Shown here piece after piece: positions 1 through 10,612 of a DNA stretch of 64,000 bases. A program made the translations under genes and the position numbers. The first letter of the stretch is position 1; each line of letters starts with the position of its first letter. The notes beneath the pieces were generated by a model. The model saw only the letters and a program-made list of their open reading frames with translations. It searched no databases and was not told where the DNA came from. Source of the DNA: an uncultured Lentisphaeria bacterium (GTDB lineage: Bacteria > Verrucomicrobiota > Lentisphaeria > Oligosphaerales > Oligosphaeraceae); NCBI GenBank assembly GCA_934661755.1, contig CAKUJM010000009.1:1-64000 (forward strand), given 5' to 3'.

Positions 1-77
1 TGGTGTGCGATGCAGGACTCGGACCAGCGACCTCTACCGTGTCAGGGTAGCGCTCTAACCAACTGAGCTAATCGCAC
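1..77 (-). tRNA. tRNA-Val (anticodon GAC)
   Basis: The minus strand folds into a complete cloverleaf. The acceptor stem is GTGCGAT paired with ATCGCAC, the D arm contains AGTTGG, and the anticodon stem CTACC/GGTAG carries the loop CTGACAC, giving anticodon GAC for valine GUC/GUU codons. The 3' CCA is encoded and lies exactly at the window edge, so everything downstream is out of view. Confidence 0.95.
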
Positions 78-187
78 ACTATGAATGCCGCCTATTTTCC
101 GCGGTGCGGCATACTATAAGCAACCTGCCGCTTTTTGCAACTTGAATCGTGTCTGGTTGCGCAAAAAAAGCGCCGCCATCCTCCGCG

Positions 188-1555
188 TCACGCCTTCTTC
201 TTGGCGCTTGGAATCATCGGGCTTTCCAGCTGATCCGGTGCATAGACCGAGAAGAGCAGCTCGCCGATGAAGCTGAGCATGAAGAGCCGGGCCTCCAGCG
301 TCCCCAGCACCTCGGTGATCTCCTCGCTGACGCTGTTCCAGAAGCCCTCCATGTCGCCTTCGGCGACCTCCAGGGTGCTGGAATTGGCAATTTTGGCCAC
401 CAGCGCCGCCTCGCGCTCCGAAAGCTTCGCCCAGAATTCGGGCAGCGTCCCCTCGATGGTGAGGCTGAGATCCTCCTCGTAGTTAAGGCGCTTGATCAGG
501 CTGTTGAAATTGCGGCGCATCGCGGTGTTGGTCTTGAGCTGGCCTCCCAGCTTGGCCCAGTCGATGCGTGACAGCAGCAAATCCACGAACTTCTGCGAAT
601 GCGCCAGCTTTGCCAGCGCCGCATCGCGTTCCCGGTCGGAGCTGGCGGCCTTCTGGCTGGCCTTTTCAGTTTCCTCGACAATCCGGCGGTTGTCAAGCAG
701 CTGCGACTGGTATTTATTCTGCCAGCCATTGAGTTCGCCCTGCATCCGCTGCACCTCGGCCTGCAGCCGCGCGGTCTCGCGGGCGGCGCGTTCGGTGACA
801 TCGTCCTCGCGCTTCCTGGCATCCGCGGTGCTGGCGGCCACCATCGTGGTCAGCCGCTTGTTTTCCGCCGTCGATGACTGCAGCTTCTGGTTCAGCGCAT
901 CAGCTTCGGCCTTCTGCTCGCGCAGGCTCTTCTTCAGCCCCTGCATTTCCGCGGCATCGCGCTGCTGCTGTTCGCGCAAGGCGGCAAGCTCCGCGGCGGC
1001 GGCGGCGGCCTTGCGGCTCGACTCCGACAGCTGCTCCTCCAGCTTGGCGACCTGTTCGGCCAATTCCGCGCTGCCGACCTGGCAATTGAGGATGGCGTCC
1101 GCCTGTTCGCGGGTGAACTTCAACGGCGAGAATACCAGCAGCACCGTCCAGGCCTTGAGGTCATTCGGGGAGAAGAACGACTCGAACTTCTCCTGGGGCA
1201 GGACATAATCCTCCTCGTTGAGCTTATGTTCGCTGCGGTACTGCTTGTATTCGTCCGACTTGAAATACCCCTCCAGCCGGTCATGCAGCTGTTCGTGCAC
1301 CGGATACCATACGGCGAACACCGCATTGCAGGTCATTTCCGAATAATTGCCCTTCTGCGCCTCGTTGATGATCTGCTTTTCCAGGCGCTTGCGCTGTTCC
1401 GGCTTGACGCGCTGGCCGCCGAGGGTGCATTGCTTCAGCAATTGCGCATTGCCATTGATGTAGCCATTCAAGGCACGCCACGGCAGTTCCGCGACCATCA
1501 AGGCAAACAGGTCGCCGACATTGACATCCTGGATTTTTTCGTTGTTGCCCAGCAT
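188..1555 (-). CDS. Coiled-coil protein of unknown function (455 aa)
   Basis: I do not recognise this family. Residues 1 to about 165 look globular and start with a mixed hydrophobic/charged segment. About residues 165-310 form a long Ala/Glu/Gln/Arg-rich heptad region predicted to be coiled coil. The last 140 residues look globular again. There is no signal peptide or membrane segment, so it is probably cytoplasmic. It lies 16 bases downstream of the 117-residue charged protein on the same strand and may be co-transcribed with it. Another 455-residue coiled-coil protein is encoded near 9.1-10.5 kb, but that one is almost entirely coil and the two are not obviously paralogues. Confidence 0.8.
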   Translation of the reverse strand: MLGNNEKIQDVNVGDLFALMVAELPWRALNGYINGNAQLLKQCTLGGQRVKPEQRKRLEKQIINEAQKGNYSEMTCNAVFAVWYPVHEQLHDRLEGYFKSDEYKQYRSEHKLNEEDYVLPQEKFESFFSPNDLKAWTVLLVFSPLKFTREQADAILNCQVGSAELAEQVAKLEEQLSESSRKAAAAAAELAALREQQQRDAAEMQGLKKSLREQKAEADALNQKLQSSTAENKRLTTMVAASTADARKREDDVTERAARETARLQAEVQRMQGELNGWQNKYQSQLLDNRRIVEETEKASQKAASSDRERDAALAKLAHSQKFVDLLLSRIDWAKLGGQLKTNTAMRRNFNSLIKRLNYEEDLSLTIEGTLPEFWAKLSEREAALVAKIANSSTLEVAEGDMEGFWNSVSEEITEVLGTLEARLFMLSFIGELLFSVYAPDQLESPMIPSAKKKA

Positions 1556-1571
1556 TCGGGGGATACTCCTA

Positions 1572-1925
1572 CTAGTAATTCAGCATTTTACGCGCTTCGC
1601 TGACAAATGACGCGATCATCTGGCGCCGAAGCGAGTGGTCGATTTTCTTCATTGCGGATTCGACCGCGGCGGCGGCCTCGCCTTTTCCATCGGCGCGATA
1701 GCGCTCAATTGCCGCCAGACACATCAGGTCGGCTTCGCGCCAGCGGTTTTCCTGGCACAGCGCGACCACCTGGCTCATGGTGTCGTCCTGAGGCGGCTGA
1801 TTTGCCTTGACTTCCTCGTCACGGCGCTGCCGTTCGCGTTCGCGCTTGCGCTTTGCCTTCCGGTCAAGGAGGAGATCCTCGTCCTCGTCGAATTCGTCTT
1901 CGTAGCTAAAGTGTTTCTTTGCCAT
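1572..1925 (-). CDS. Highly charged small protein of unknown function (117 aa)
   Basis: The chosen start begins MAKKHFSYEDEFDEDED. An in-frame start 18 codons further upstream would add a sequence that looks like untranslated leader. The N-terminal third is an acidic patch followed by a very basic KAKRKRERERQRR stretch. The C-terminal two thirds (from about residue 48) are helical and Ala-rich, ending RKMLNY. The basic run could bind nucleic acid, but that is a guess. It precedes the 455-residue coiled-coil gene by 16 bases. Confidence 0.7.
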   Translation of the reverse strand: MAKKHFSYEDEFDEDEDLLLDRKAKRKRERERQRRDEEVKANQPPQDDTMSQVVALCQENRWREADLMCLAAIERYRADGKGEAAAAVESAMKKIDHSLRRQMIASFVSEARKMLNY

Positions 1926-2078
1926 TTGAGGTGATGGGATAATTTGCGCAGCGATATATTGCGGCACAATCTGCGACAAGCCGCATCGACTTTAATCTGT
2001 TCAGGGGAATTGGGTTGTTCGCTTATGCGGAGGCAATGCCATATCCACGTCCGGATCCGCCGCCACTGCCAATAATGC

Positions 2079-2108
2079 AGAAAACCGGCTGAGGTCACAG
2101 CCGGTTCC
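2079..2108 (-). terminator. Rho-independent terminator after tRNA-Cys
   Basis: On the minus strand a perfect 9-bp stem (AACCGGCTG with CAGCCGGTT, 6-base loop) is followed by TTTTC. It starts about 25 bases after the CCA end of tRNA-Cys and fits its transcription terminator. Confidence 0.7.
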
Positions 2109-2132
2109 AGTCTGTCGGACCGCGGAAATTTT

Positions 2133-2207
<75 letters not shown>

Positions 2208-2231
2208 TTATTTTCGGTAACCGCGCTTACT

Positions 2232-3296
2232 TTAACCTGCCTGCGCCGTTTTGCAAGTCGTCTGCAAGTCAAAAACTGGAGATTTCACGTTTTTTCGCCG
2301 GCTCGTTTCCGCCATCGGAACATGTTTCCGCCATCGGAACATGTTTCCGCCAAAGGACAACCCGGCGCCGAAGGCGACGGTCAGCACCAGGTCGCCGTCC
2401 TTCATCGCGCCGCTGCGCGACAATTGATCCAGGGCGATTGGCACGGAAGCGCTCGAGGTATTGGCCACGCTGCCGATATTGATGAAGAACCGCTCCACCG
2501 GCACGTCCATGCGCTTGGCCACCGCCTCCAGGATCCGCAGATTGGCCTGATGGGGGATGACGTGGGCGACATCCTCCAGCCGGGTTCCGGTTTCCGCCAG
2601 CATTTTCCGGATCAGGCCCTCCATCGCCCGCACGGCGAAGGGGAATACCGCGCGCCCCTGCATCACCAGTGCGCCCGGCGCCTTGTGGGGATCCGCGGGG
2701 AGTCTGGCGCCGCATTCGCGGTAGATGGAGCGGGCTCCGGAGCCATCCGCGCCCAGGCAATCATGGATCATCCCCGGCTCATCCGACGGCGTCAGCACCG
2801 CCGCGCCGGCGCCGTCGCCAAAGAGGATGCAGGTGGAGCGGTCCTGCCAATCCACCACCCGCGACATGGCCTCGCTGGAAACCACCAGCACTGGCCGGCC
2901 GTGGAGGCGGCAGTATGCGCGTGCCATCGACAGGCCGCAGGTGAAGCCGGCGCAGGCGGCATTGAGGTCCATGCATCCGGCGTTGGCGGCGCCGATGGCA
3001 TTTTGCACCAGGCATGCGGTCGAGGGGAAATTGGCGTAGTCGCCGGTGCAGGTCGTCACGACGACCAGCGACAGCTCCTCCGGGGCGATCCCGGCATCTT
3101 CCAGGGCATTCCTGGCGGCAATGGCTCCCATGGTGGAGGCGGACTCCTCCGGTCCGGCGACATGCCGCTGGCGGATTCCGGTATGGGAGACGATCCACTC
3201 GTCGGTGGTATCCAGCGACGAGCTGAGTTCATCATTGGTGACTATGCGCGGCGGCAGGTATGACCCGGTGCCGGCGATCCGTACATTCTGCAGCAT
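2232..3296 (-). CDS. fabH: 3-oxoacyl-ACP synthase III (KAS III), with an abnormal C-terminal extension
   Basis: This enzyme condenses acetyl-CoA with malonyl-ACP to start fatty-acid synthesis in the cytoplasm. The start MLQNVRIAGTGSY is typical of FabH. The catalytic triad is visible: Cys115 in NAACAGF, His249 in IPHQAN and Asn279 in SVANTSS. FabH normally ends a few residues after the GGN(M)FRW segment near residue 322. Here translation continues for 32 more residues because a 19-bp tandem duplication shifts the frame. Without one copy the stop would follow nine residues after Trp322. The core is intact, so it may still be active. It lies 29 bases downstream of the GH20-like gene on the same strand. 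Confidence 0.93.
   Translation of the reverse strand: MLQNVRIAGTGSYLPPRIVTNDELSSSLDTTDEWIVSHTGIRQRHVAGPEESASTMGAIAARNALEDAGIAPEELSLVVVTTCTGDYANFPSTACLVQNAIGAANAGCMDLNAACAGFTCGLSMARAYCRLHGRPVLVVSSEAMSRVVDWQDRSTCILFGDGAGAAVLTPSDEPGMIHDCLGADGSGARSIYRECGARLPADPHKAPGALVMQGRAVFPFAVRAMEGLIRKMLAETGTRLEDVAHVIPHQANLRILEAVAKRMDVPVERFFINIGSVANTSSASVPIALDQLSRSGAMKDGDLVLTVAFGAGLSFGGNMFRWRKHVPMAETSRRKNVKSPVFDLQTTCKTAQAG
2294..2344. repeat. 19-bp tandem duplication inside the fabH 3' end
   Basis: On the minus strand the unit GCGGAAACATGTTCCGATG occurs twice in a row and is followed by GCGGAAAC, the start of a third copy. The period of 19 is not a multiple of three, so each extra copy changes the reading frame of fabH. 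Confidence 0.9.
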
Positions 3297-3325
3297 AGGC
3301 CGTTGTTTCTCCGAGGCTGTCCTGG

Positions 3326-5446
3326 CTATTTTTCCTCCGGCGGCTGCCAGTCTTCCGGCAGGCTCCAGTGGATCGTCCCGGATTTCGACGCGGCCTTGAC
3401 TTCGCCGATCAGCTGTTCCAGGAAGAGCTTGTTGCAGCCCATGCGCTGCATCACCGCCGGCACCAGCCAATCCGGCAGATTGCCTTCGATCACCAGGAGG
3501 TCGGCCATCAATTGCTGCCGTGCCGCCTCCAGCGTCCTGGCGCACTCCGGCTTGATCGGCCCCTTGCGCAGGACGAGCAGCACCCCCATCAGCTGCACCG
3601 TCACCTTGGCCATGGCCGCCGTGGCGATCAGGCTCTGGAGGGACATGCGCTGCAAGTCGTTCCAATGGCGGTTGCCGATATGCTGATTCACCAGCGCGAT
3701 GGCGTTTTCGGCGCGCTTAGACAGCTTATCCAGCTGCGACACCGCCTCCGGGCCTTCCTTTTCCAGCAGTTGCAGTGCGCATTCGGGGTAGTTTTTGCCG
3801 CATGGCTCCGGTTCCCGGAGGGTCAAACCCGAACCGAAGAGGCACTTCCGGTAAAGCGGGTCAGACACCAGGTCGAGCAGTTCGCGGCGCACGTCGAGCA
3901 AATCCGCCGACGCATTTTCCCAGTAGATCTGCGCCCAGCGTTCCAGCAGTCCGGCGGCGGTATCCTCTTCGCCGGGGCTCTCCCAGCAGCGCACGCCCAG
4001 CATGGCGAACATGGCCTGGTAGGCCGGATCGAACTGCAATTTCAGCAATGCCCCGGCGGCCTTGCCCTTGAGCGCGGCGCAGGCGACGACGTCCGCCAAT
4101 TCGCATCCGTCGGAGCCCTGCGGCCAGACGCATCCCGGCACGCTGAGCCAGGCTTCGGCTCCGGCGATCCGGCATGCCCCCGGCAGCTGGACCTTCCTGC
4201 CATTTCCATCGGCACTGCCCTGCCATTTCACGACCAGGCGGTTTTTGAAGGCGGCGTTCTTAAGCAATGCATTGACCGAGTCCTTGACCTGCCTGCCGTT
4301 GTTTCCGAGGCAGGCGGACGCCAGCACGACCTTGCCGACGCCATTGTCCAGCAATTCACCGATGATGAATCCCAGGAAGTCGACGGCGGCCTTGTGCGGA
4401 TCCGCGCCCTTGCATTTGGCGCATTGGCAGCGCCCGGCGGCGTCGCCGCTGAACAGTCCGCTGACGTCCAGCTGGAAGAATTCCAATCCGTCGGGGTAGT
4501 ATCTGGCGACGATGCCGGTCAGCATCCTGGCGATGGCGGCGCGGGCCGACGGACTGCCGATGCAGAAGCCCTCGTTTGCGGGGCGTCCTTTGGCATTGCG
4601 GGCGGACAGTTCCGGCATGGCCTTTGGCAGCGTCCTCGCCGCTGCGGAGAAATCGAAGCACGGGTAGACCACCACGCCGCGTTCCCGGCCATAGCCGATC
4701 ACCTCGGCAAAGGCGTCGTTTTCGTAGACTGGCGGCGGTGCGTCATGGAGATACCACCGGTCGAACTTGGCGTTGTAATAGCGGCTGTTCACCGGTGTCT
4801 TCGGCTCATTGAGGTCATTCTGCCCGGCGCAGGACAGAAGCAGGTATTCCTCCGGCGCGTCATTGCCGCGGCAGGGATTGGGGGGATTGCAGCCGTAGAC
4901 GCTGATCCCCAGCAGATTCAGCTTGAACTGCGACATGGAGTCCAGCAGGGTGTACCAGTCGGTGTTGTTCATGTGGACGGTCCACCAGTCGCAGTCCATG
5001 ACGATTCCCCGCTGGGGCAAAGTCGGCCAGTCGCGCAGGAAGAGGTTGGGCACGGCGATGCCGTTGATCATCAGCCGGAAGAGGCAGGTCATGGTCTGGG
5101 CGGCCCAGACCATCCCCTCCTGGTATGGCGAGCGCACGAAGACCTCGCTGCCCTGCACCCGCAGTTCATAGTAGTCGCGGCGGCACTCCTCCGGCACGTC
5201 GCTGAGATTGAACGCCTCCGGGTCATCCTCGATCACCCGCGCATCCACCACATACTTCTTCTTGTTGGCCACCACCCGCACCCCGCCCATGGTCAGGATC
5301 GAGCGCAGGGCCTTGCGCTGGATCGGCCACACGTTGCTGGTGGCCAGCCGGACATCGACCGCCAGTTCGCTTATTCCCTCGCCAAGTTCCAGCTGTTTGG
5401 GTTGCGGAAACAGTTCGGGGATTTCAAAGCGATGCCTGGTGCCCAT
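3326..5446 (-). CDS. GH20-like protein (hexosaminidase fold, catalytic dyad not recognised)
   Basis: The N-terminal 130 residues resemble the GH20b domain that precedes beta-N-acetylhexosaminidase barrels. The barrel then begins with RDWPTLPQRGIVMD (about 138-151), matching the family's usual D-x-P-x-x-x-R-G-x-x-x-D start, followed by a helix like the 'MSQFKLN' helix of GH20. The family's GGDE acid/nucleophile motif should follow, but at about 324-340 I see LDVSGLFSGD and then a CQCAKC cysteine cluster. There is no signal peptide, so it is predicted cytoplasmic. It could be an active enzyme with altered residues or a non-catalytic relative. It is transcribed toward fabH, 29 bases away. Confidence 0.7.
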   Translation of the reverse strand: MGTRHRFEIPELFPQPKQLELGEGISELAVDVRLATSNVWPIQRKALRSILTMGGVRVVANKKKYVVDARVIEDDPEAFNLSDVPEECRRDYYELRVQGSEVFVRSPYQEGMVWAAQTMTCLFRLMINGIAVPNLFLRDWPTLPQRGIVMDCDWWTVHMNNTDWYTLLDSMSQFKLNLLGISVYGCNPPNPCRGNDAPEEYLLLSCAGQNDLNEPKTPVNSRYYNAKFDRWYLHDAPPPVYENDAFAEVIGYGRERGVVVYPCFDFSAAARTLPKAMPELSARNAKGRPANEGFCIGSPSARAAIARMLTGIVARYYPDGLEFFQLDVSGLFSGDAAGRCQCAKCKGADPHKAAVDFLGFIIGELLDNGVGKVVLASACLGNNGRQVKDSVNALLKNAAFKNRLVVKWQGSADGNGRKVQLPGACRIAGAEAWLSVPGCVWPQGSDGCELADVVACAALKGKAAGALLKLQFDPAYQAMFAMLGVRCWESPGEEDTAAGLLERWAQIYWENASADLLDVRRELLDLVSDPLYRKCLFGSGLTLREPEPCGKNYPECALQLLEKEGPEAVSQLDKLSKRAENAIALVNQHIGNRHWNDLQRMSLQSLIATAAMAKVTVQLMGVLLVLRKGPIKPECARTLEAARQQLMADLLVIEGNLPDWLVPAVMQRMGCNKLFLEQLIGEVKAASKSGTIHWSLPEDWQPPEEK

Positions 5447-5573
5447 GATAAAGCAGAACCTCCTGTCAGGAATATACGCGCGGTAAAAAAATGCGCCGAT
5501 GCGGCGTCCATCGGCGTAACCTGCCGTAATATAATATCTTACGGGATTATTTCACTTCCAAACACAAACAAAA

Positions 5574-5631
5574 GAGCCAACTGGATGCGGGGATAGTGGA
5601 GGGGGGGGGGAGGGGTGCATCCAATTGGCTC
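5574..5631 (-). terminator. Long hairpin terminator with a G/C-run loop, after uup
   Basis: A 15-bp stem (5574-5588 with 5617-5631, one G-T mismatch) encloses a 28-base loop that is almost all G on the plus strand and contains a run of ten. On the minus strand the right side of the stem is followed by TTTTGTTTGTGTTT, which fits termination of the uup transcript. The loop could also form a G-quadruplex on the plus strand or an i-motif on the minus strand. Confidence 0.65.
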
Positions 5632-5710
5632 AAATTTGTCTTCGCTTTCGCGTAACGCCGCATACTTTACATGACGTCGGGGAAATTGCAAGCCATGTCA
5701 TGATTATTTG

Positions 5711-7621
<1,911 letters not shown>

Positions 7622-7634
7622 GTCCCGGGCGTCC

Positions 7635-8765
7635 CTACACTTCGTAGATCGTCAATTGGCAATCGATATTGCCATTTTTCAGCGGGAAGCGCTCCACGGG
7701 CGTCAATTTTATGCACGAAATGCATTTTGGCGATCCGGCCAGCACCGCGACCCGGCAGTTCTTCATCCTCATGACGGCGGTGCCCAACTCCTGATAGAGG
7801 CGGTTGTCGGCATCCAGGCGCACGCCATAGGGCGGGTTGGTGACCACCAGCCGCCGCACGCCGTCGCCGCGCAGCATGCCCAGCTCCATGTTCCTGAAGG
7901 CGATTTTCCCCGGCAGTCCCACCGCCGCCGCATTTTTTTCCGCAGTGCGCAGCACCTCCGGGTCCTTGTCATAGCCGGTGATGCGCGGGAGCTGTCCGGT
8001 GGCGTTTCGCCTGGCCTCGCCGCGCAGCCGCCGCATGGCCAGCGCCGCACGTTCATCGAACGACCCCCATCGTTCGAAGCCGAAGCGTTCCCGGAAGATA
8101 CCCGGAGCGATATTTGCCGCCCACATGGCGCCTTCGACCAGCAGGGTTCCGGAGCCGCACATCGGATCCAGCAGCGGCGCCCGGCCATCCCAATCCGCCA
8201 GCCGCAGTATCGCCGCCGCCAGGGTCTCCTTCAGCGGCGCCTCGCCGCCGGAAAGGCGGTATCCACGCTTGAACAGTGGTTCGCCCGACAGATCCAGGTA
8301 GACGGTCGCCTTTCCCCGTCCCCAGTAGACGAAGGCGCGCACATCCGGATCCGCCTTGTCGATGCTCGAGCGCCGGCCGCCAAGGCATTCGCGCTGGCGG
8401 TCCACAATCGCGTCCTTCAATCTCACCGCGACAAAATCCGGGTTTTCACCGCAGCTTTCATGGGCGAAGGCGCCGCACGCCAGCGTCTGGCTGGGGGTGG
8501 CGTACTTTTCCCACGGCAGCGACCTGGCGCCGCGGTACAATTCATCCAGGGTGCCGGCCGCAAAACGTCCCAGCACCATCATCACCCGCTGGCCGATCCG
8601 GGTATGCAGGCATGCCCGGAAGCCGTCCTCCATGGCACCGAAAAACGGTATGCCTCCGGAGTTCAGCCGCGCGGAGCGAAAGCCCAGGCCGCATAGTTCA
8701 TCCCGCAATGCGCCCTCGGTGCCGGGGGCGGCGGTGACATAGAATTCAATTCCAGTGGAAGGCAT
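7635..8765 (-). CDS. THUMP-domain RNA methyltransferase (RlmL/YpsC-like)
   Basis: The N-terminal 155 residues fit the ferredoxin-like plus THUMP RNA-binding region of the RlmL N-terminal half. The SAM-binding motif I is DPMCGSGTLL (200-209), and the catalytic motif IV is NPPYG (310-314), which is typical of base N-methyltransferases. The family makes m2G in 23S rRNA. Length 376 matches stand-alone Gram-positive-type YpsC proteins rather than the bifunctional enterobacterial RlmKL. The target base cannot be read from sequence. It heads a two-gene unit with uup. Confidence 0.85.
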   Translation of the reverse strand: MPSTGIEFYVTAAPGTEGALRDELCGLGFRSARLNSGGIPFFGAMEDGFRACLHTRIGQRVMMVLGRFAAGTLDELYRGARSLPWEKYATPSQTLACGAFAHESCGENPDFVAVRLKDAIVDRQRECLGGRRSSIDKADPDVRAFVYWGRGKATVYLDLSGEPLFKRGYRLSGGEAPLKETLAAAILRLADWDGRAPLLDPMCGSGTLLVEGAMWAANIAPGIFRERFGFERWGSFDERAALAMRRLRGEARRNATGQLPRITGYDKDPEVLRTAEKNAAAVGLPGKIAFRNMELGMLRGDGVRRLVVTNPPYGVRLDADNRLYQELGTAVMRMKNCRVAVLAGSPKCISCIKLTPVERFPLKNGNIDCQLTIYEV

Positions 8766-8860
8766 GGTCGTTTATCATGTAGCAATAAAGAGAGGACAGT
8801 GGCGGCGGCAGGCGCACCCTTTTTTCGCAGGAGTGGCCGCACGCTACCAGGCCGGCGCGG

Positions 8861-9106
8861 CTATTTTCCGGACTTCAGCTTGCGCACCAGGGCGATTTCG
8901 CGGTCAAAGAGATGGCCGCGCTGCTTAAGTTCCAGCAGCTTTCGTTCCAGTTCATCCCAATATTCCGGCGACGGATCGCCATCGCGCCAGCATTCATCTC
9001 CCGGCAGCCGGAACCGCCAGCGGACGCCGTCCGCAAAGAATTCCACCCGGATCGACCGTTTGCCCTCCGGCCATTCCTTGTCCACCCATCCGATCGGCCG
9101 TCTCAT
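8861..9106 (-). CDS. Small conserved-looking protein (about 81 aa)
   Basis: I do not recognise the family. The start at 9106 (MRRPIGWVDKEW) overlaps the stop of the upstream coiled-coil gene by one base in a TGATG arrangement, which implies translational coupling. The product has several Trp and many charged residues and ends in a helical, Leu/Glu/Lys-rich segment (WDELERKLLELKQRG). No signal peptide or membrane segment is visible. An upstream in-frame ATG exists but would sit inside the previous gene. Confidence 0.65.
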   Translation of the reverse strand: MRRPIGWVDKEWPEGKRSIRVEFFADGVRWRFRLPGDECWRDGDPSPEYWDELERKLLELKQRGHLFDREIALVRKLKSGK

Positions 9107-10473
9107 CAGGCATCCTCCCCGGCCGATGGCGCGCTGTCGGCATTTTCCGGTTCCGGCGCACCCTGGCGCATCGACTTGATGGCCTCGCATTCCATCATCA
9201 GCGATGCCAGTTTGCGGGACAGCTCGTTGCGGGACTCAACGGCGGCATGGGCCTCTGCCTGGGCCGCGGCGATGCGCTCCTCGGCGATCCGCTGGAATTT
9301 CCCATTCAGGATTTCCTCCCTGCCGGCCAGCAATTCCTCACGCGAGTCCAACGACGCCTCGCGCAGCTGCAATGCGCCGTCGCGCTTCTCCAGTTCGCGC
9401 TGCCGCGACTGCAATTCCGACTGCTGCTGCCGCAATGCCGCCGCCGCCGCTTCATTTTCCTCGCGCTGCCGCTGCGTTTCGGCGGACAGCCCCGCCATCA
9501 TCCGCCGGCGTTCCCCGTCCAGCTGCGCCCCCCATTCCAGCAGCATCCTGTCGCATTGTTCCGAGGCCTGCTGCTGCATCTGCAGCGCCGCCGCCGCCGC
9601 GGCATCCCGGGCGGATTGCACTTCCGCCAGCATCGACTGCTTCTGCCGCGCAAAATCCGCAGCCGCCTCATTTTCGCGCGATTGCACCGCCGCCAGCCGC
9701 TGGGCCAGATCCGCCTCCTTGCGCTCAATTTCCCGCTCCCGCGCATCCAGGCAGTCGCGCCGTGCCGCCAGCTGACCCTCCGCACCCGCCAGCCGTTCGC
9801 GCTCGCCCTGCATTGACGCCAGCATCTGGGCGCGTTCACCCGCAAGACCCTCTCGCACCTCCGCCTCGCGACGCTGCAGCACGCCTTCACGCTCGTTGAG
9901 CGCATTCATCTTCTTTTCGAGTTCCTCGCGCTCCGCCAGTGCCTTTTGCTGGCGTTCATCGAAACTGGCCTGCAGGGATGCGCGCAGACGCTGGAAATCC
10001 GCCAGCAGCTTCTGGTCCTGCAGGACGAAGTTCTTGTTGAACTCCTCCTGCATCATGATGATCCGCTGCTCCTTTTCCTCCAGGCTGGCCTTGAAGTCAT
10101 TGAGCGGCTTCAGCTGCTCGTCCAACTTGGCGGCAAAGGAGGCCGAGGCCTCGCATTCCCGGGCGATGATCGACTGTTCGCGCACCGACAATTCCTGCGT
10201 CTTGTCGGCAAATTGCGATGATGCGGCGTGATAGCTGGCAATCGCGTCCGCAAGCGACTGCTTCTGGGCATCAAGCGCCGCCACCTGCTCCTGGTAGATC
10301 ATTTCCAAGTTGGTCTTGGTCATGATCGCGGCATCGATATTGCCCAGATCCTGGAAACGCTCGGCAATCACGCCTTGCTGGTTCTGGAGAAGCTCCTTGA
10401 TCTCCGAATATTTCCGTTCGACTTCACGCTCACGCTGAGCCAACTCCTTGCTGCTGGGCCCGAACAATGCCAT
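9106..10473 (-). CDS. Long coiled-coil protein of unknown function (455 aa)
   Basis: Nearly the whole protein (about 10-440) is heptad-like and rich in Gln, Glu, Arg and Ala, with blocks such as LEKKMNALNEREGVLQRREA, so it should be an extended coiled-coil rod. The N-terminus MALFGPSSKELAQRE is hydrophilic and no signal peptide or membrane segment is seen. There is no ATPase head, so it is not an SMC protein. The last ~20 residues are acidic and low-complexity. It is followed by, and coupled with, the 81-residue gene. A structural or scaffolding role is the most that can be said. Confidence 0.75.
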   Translation of the reverse strand: MALFGPSSKELAQREREVERKYSEIKELLQNQQGVIAERFQDLGNIDAAIMTKTNLEMIYQEQVAALDAQKQSLADAIASYHAASSQFADKTQELSVREQSIIARECEASASFAAKLDEQLKPLNDFKASLEEKEQRIIMMQEEFNKNFVLQDQKLLADFQRLRASLQASFDERQQKALAEREELEKKMNALNEREGVLQRREAEVREGLAGERAQMLASMQGERERLAGAEGQLAARRDCLDAREREIERKEADLAQRLAAVQSRENEAAADFARQKQSMLAEVQSARDAAAAAALQMQQQASEQCDRMLLEWGAQLDGERRRMMAGLSAETQRQREENEAAAAALRQQQSELQSRQRELEKRDGALQLREASLDSREELLAGREEILNGKFQRIAEERIAAAQAEAHAAVESRNELSRKLASLMMECEAIKSMRQGAPEPENADSAPSAGEDA

Positions 10474-10498
10474 GGATTACCCCCGTACGTCTCCGGTT

Positions 10499-10516
10499 AA
10501 AAAAAAGTGATATATT
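10499..10516 (-). promoter_or_regulatory. AT-rich promoter-like segment before the coiled-coil gene
   Basis: Read on the minus strand, AATATATCAC is followed by a run of eight T about 26 bases before the start codon region. A nearly identical arrangement (TAATATATCACC plus seven T) lies just before thrC at 57402-57420. The shared layout suggests a -10 element and a U-rich leader, but no convincing -35 is present. Confidence 0.3.
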
Positions 10517-10612
10517 CTGACTTTTTGCGCCAAAAATGCGCAACTGACATAATATAGTGCATACCACGAACGTAGAAGAACAGACTGGCGCCTGTTTGCG
10601 ACATGCACTTGC

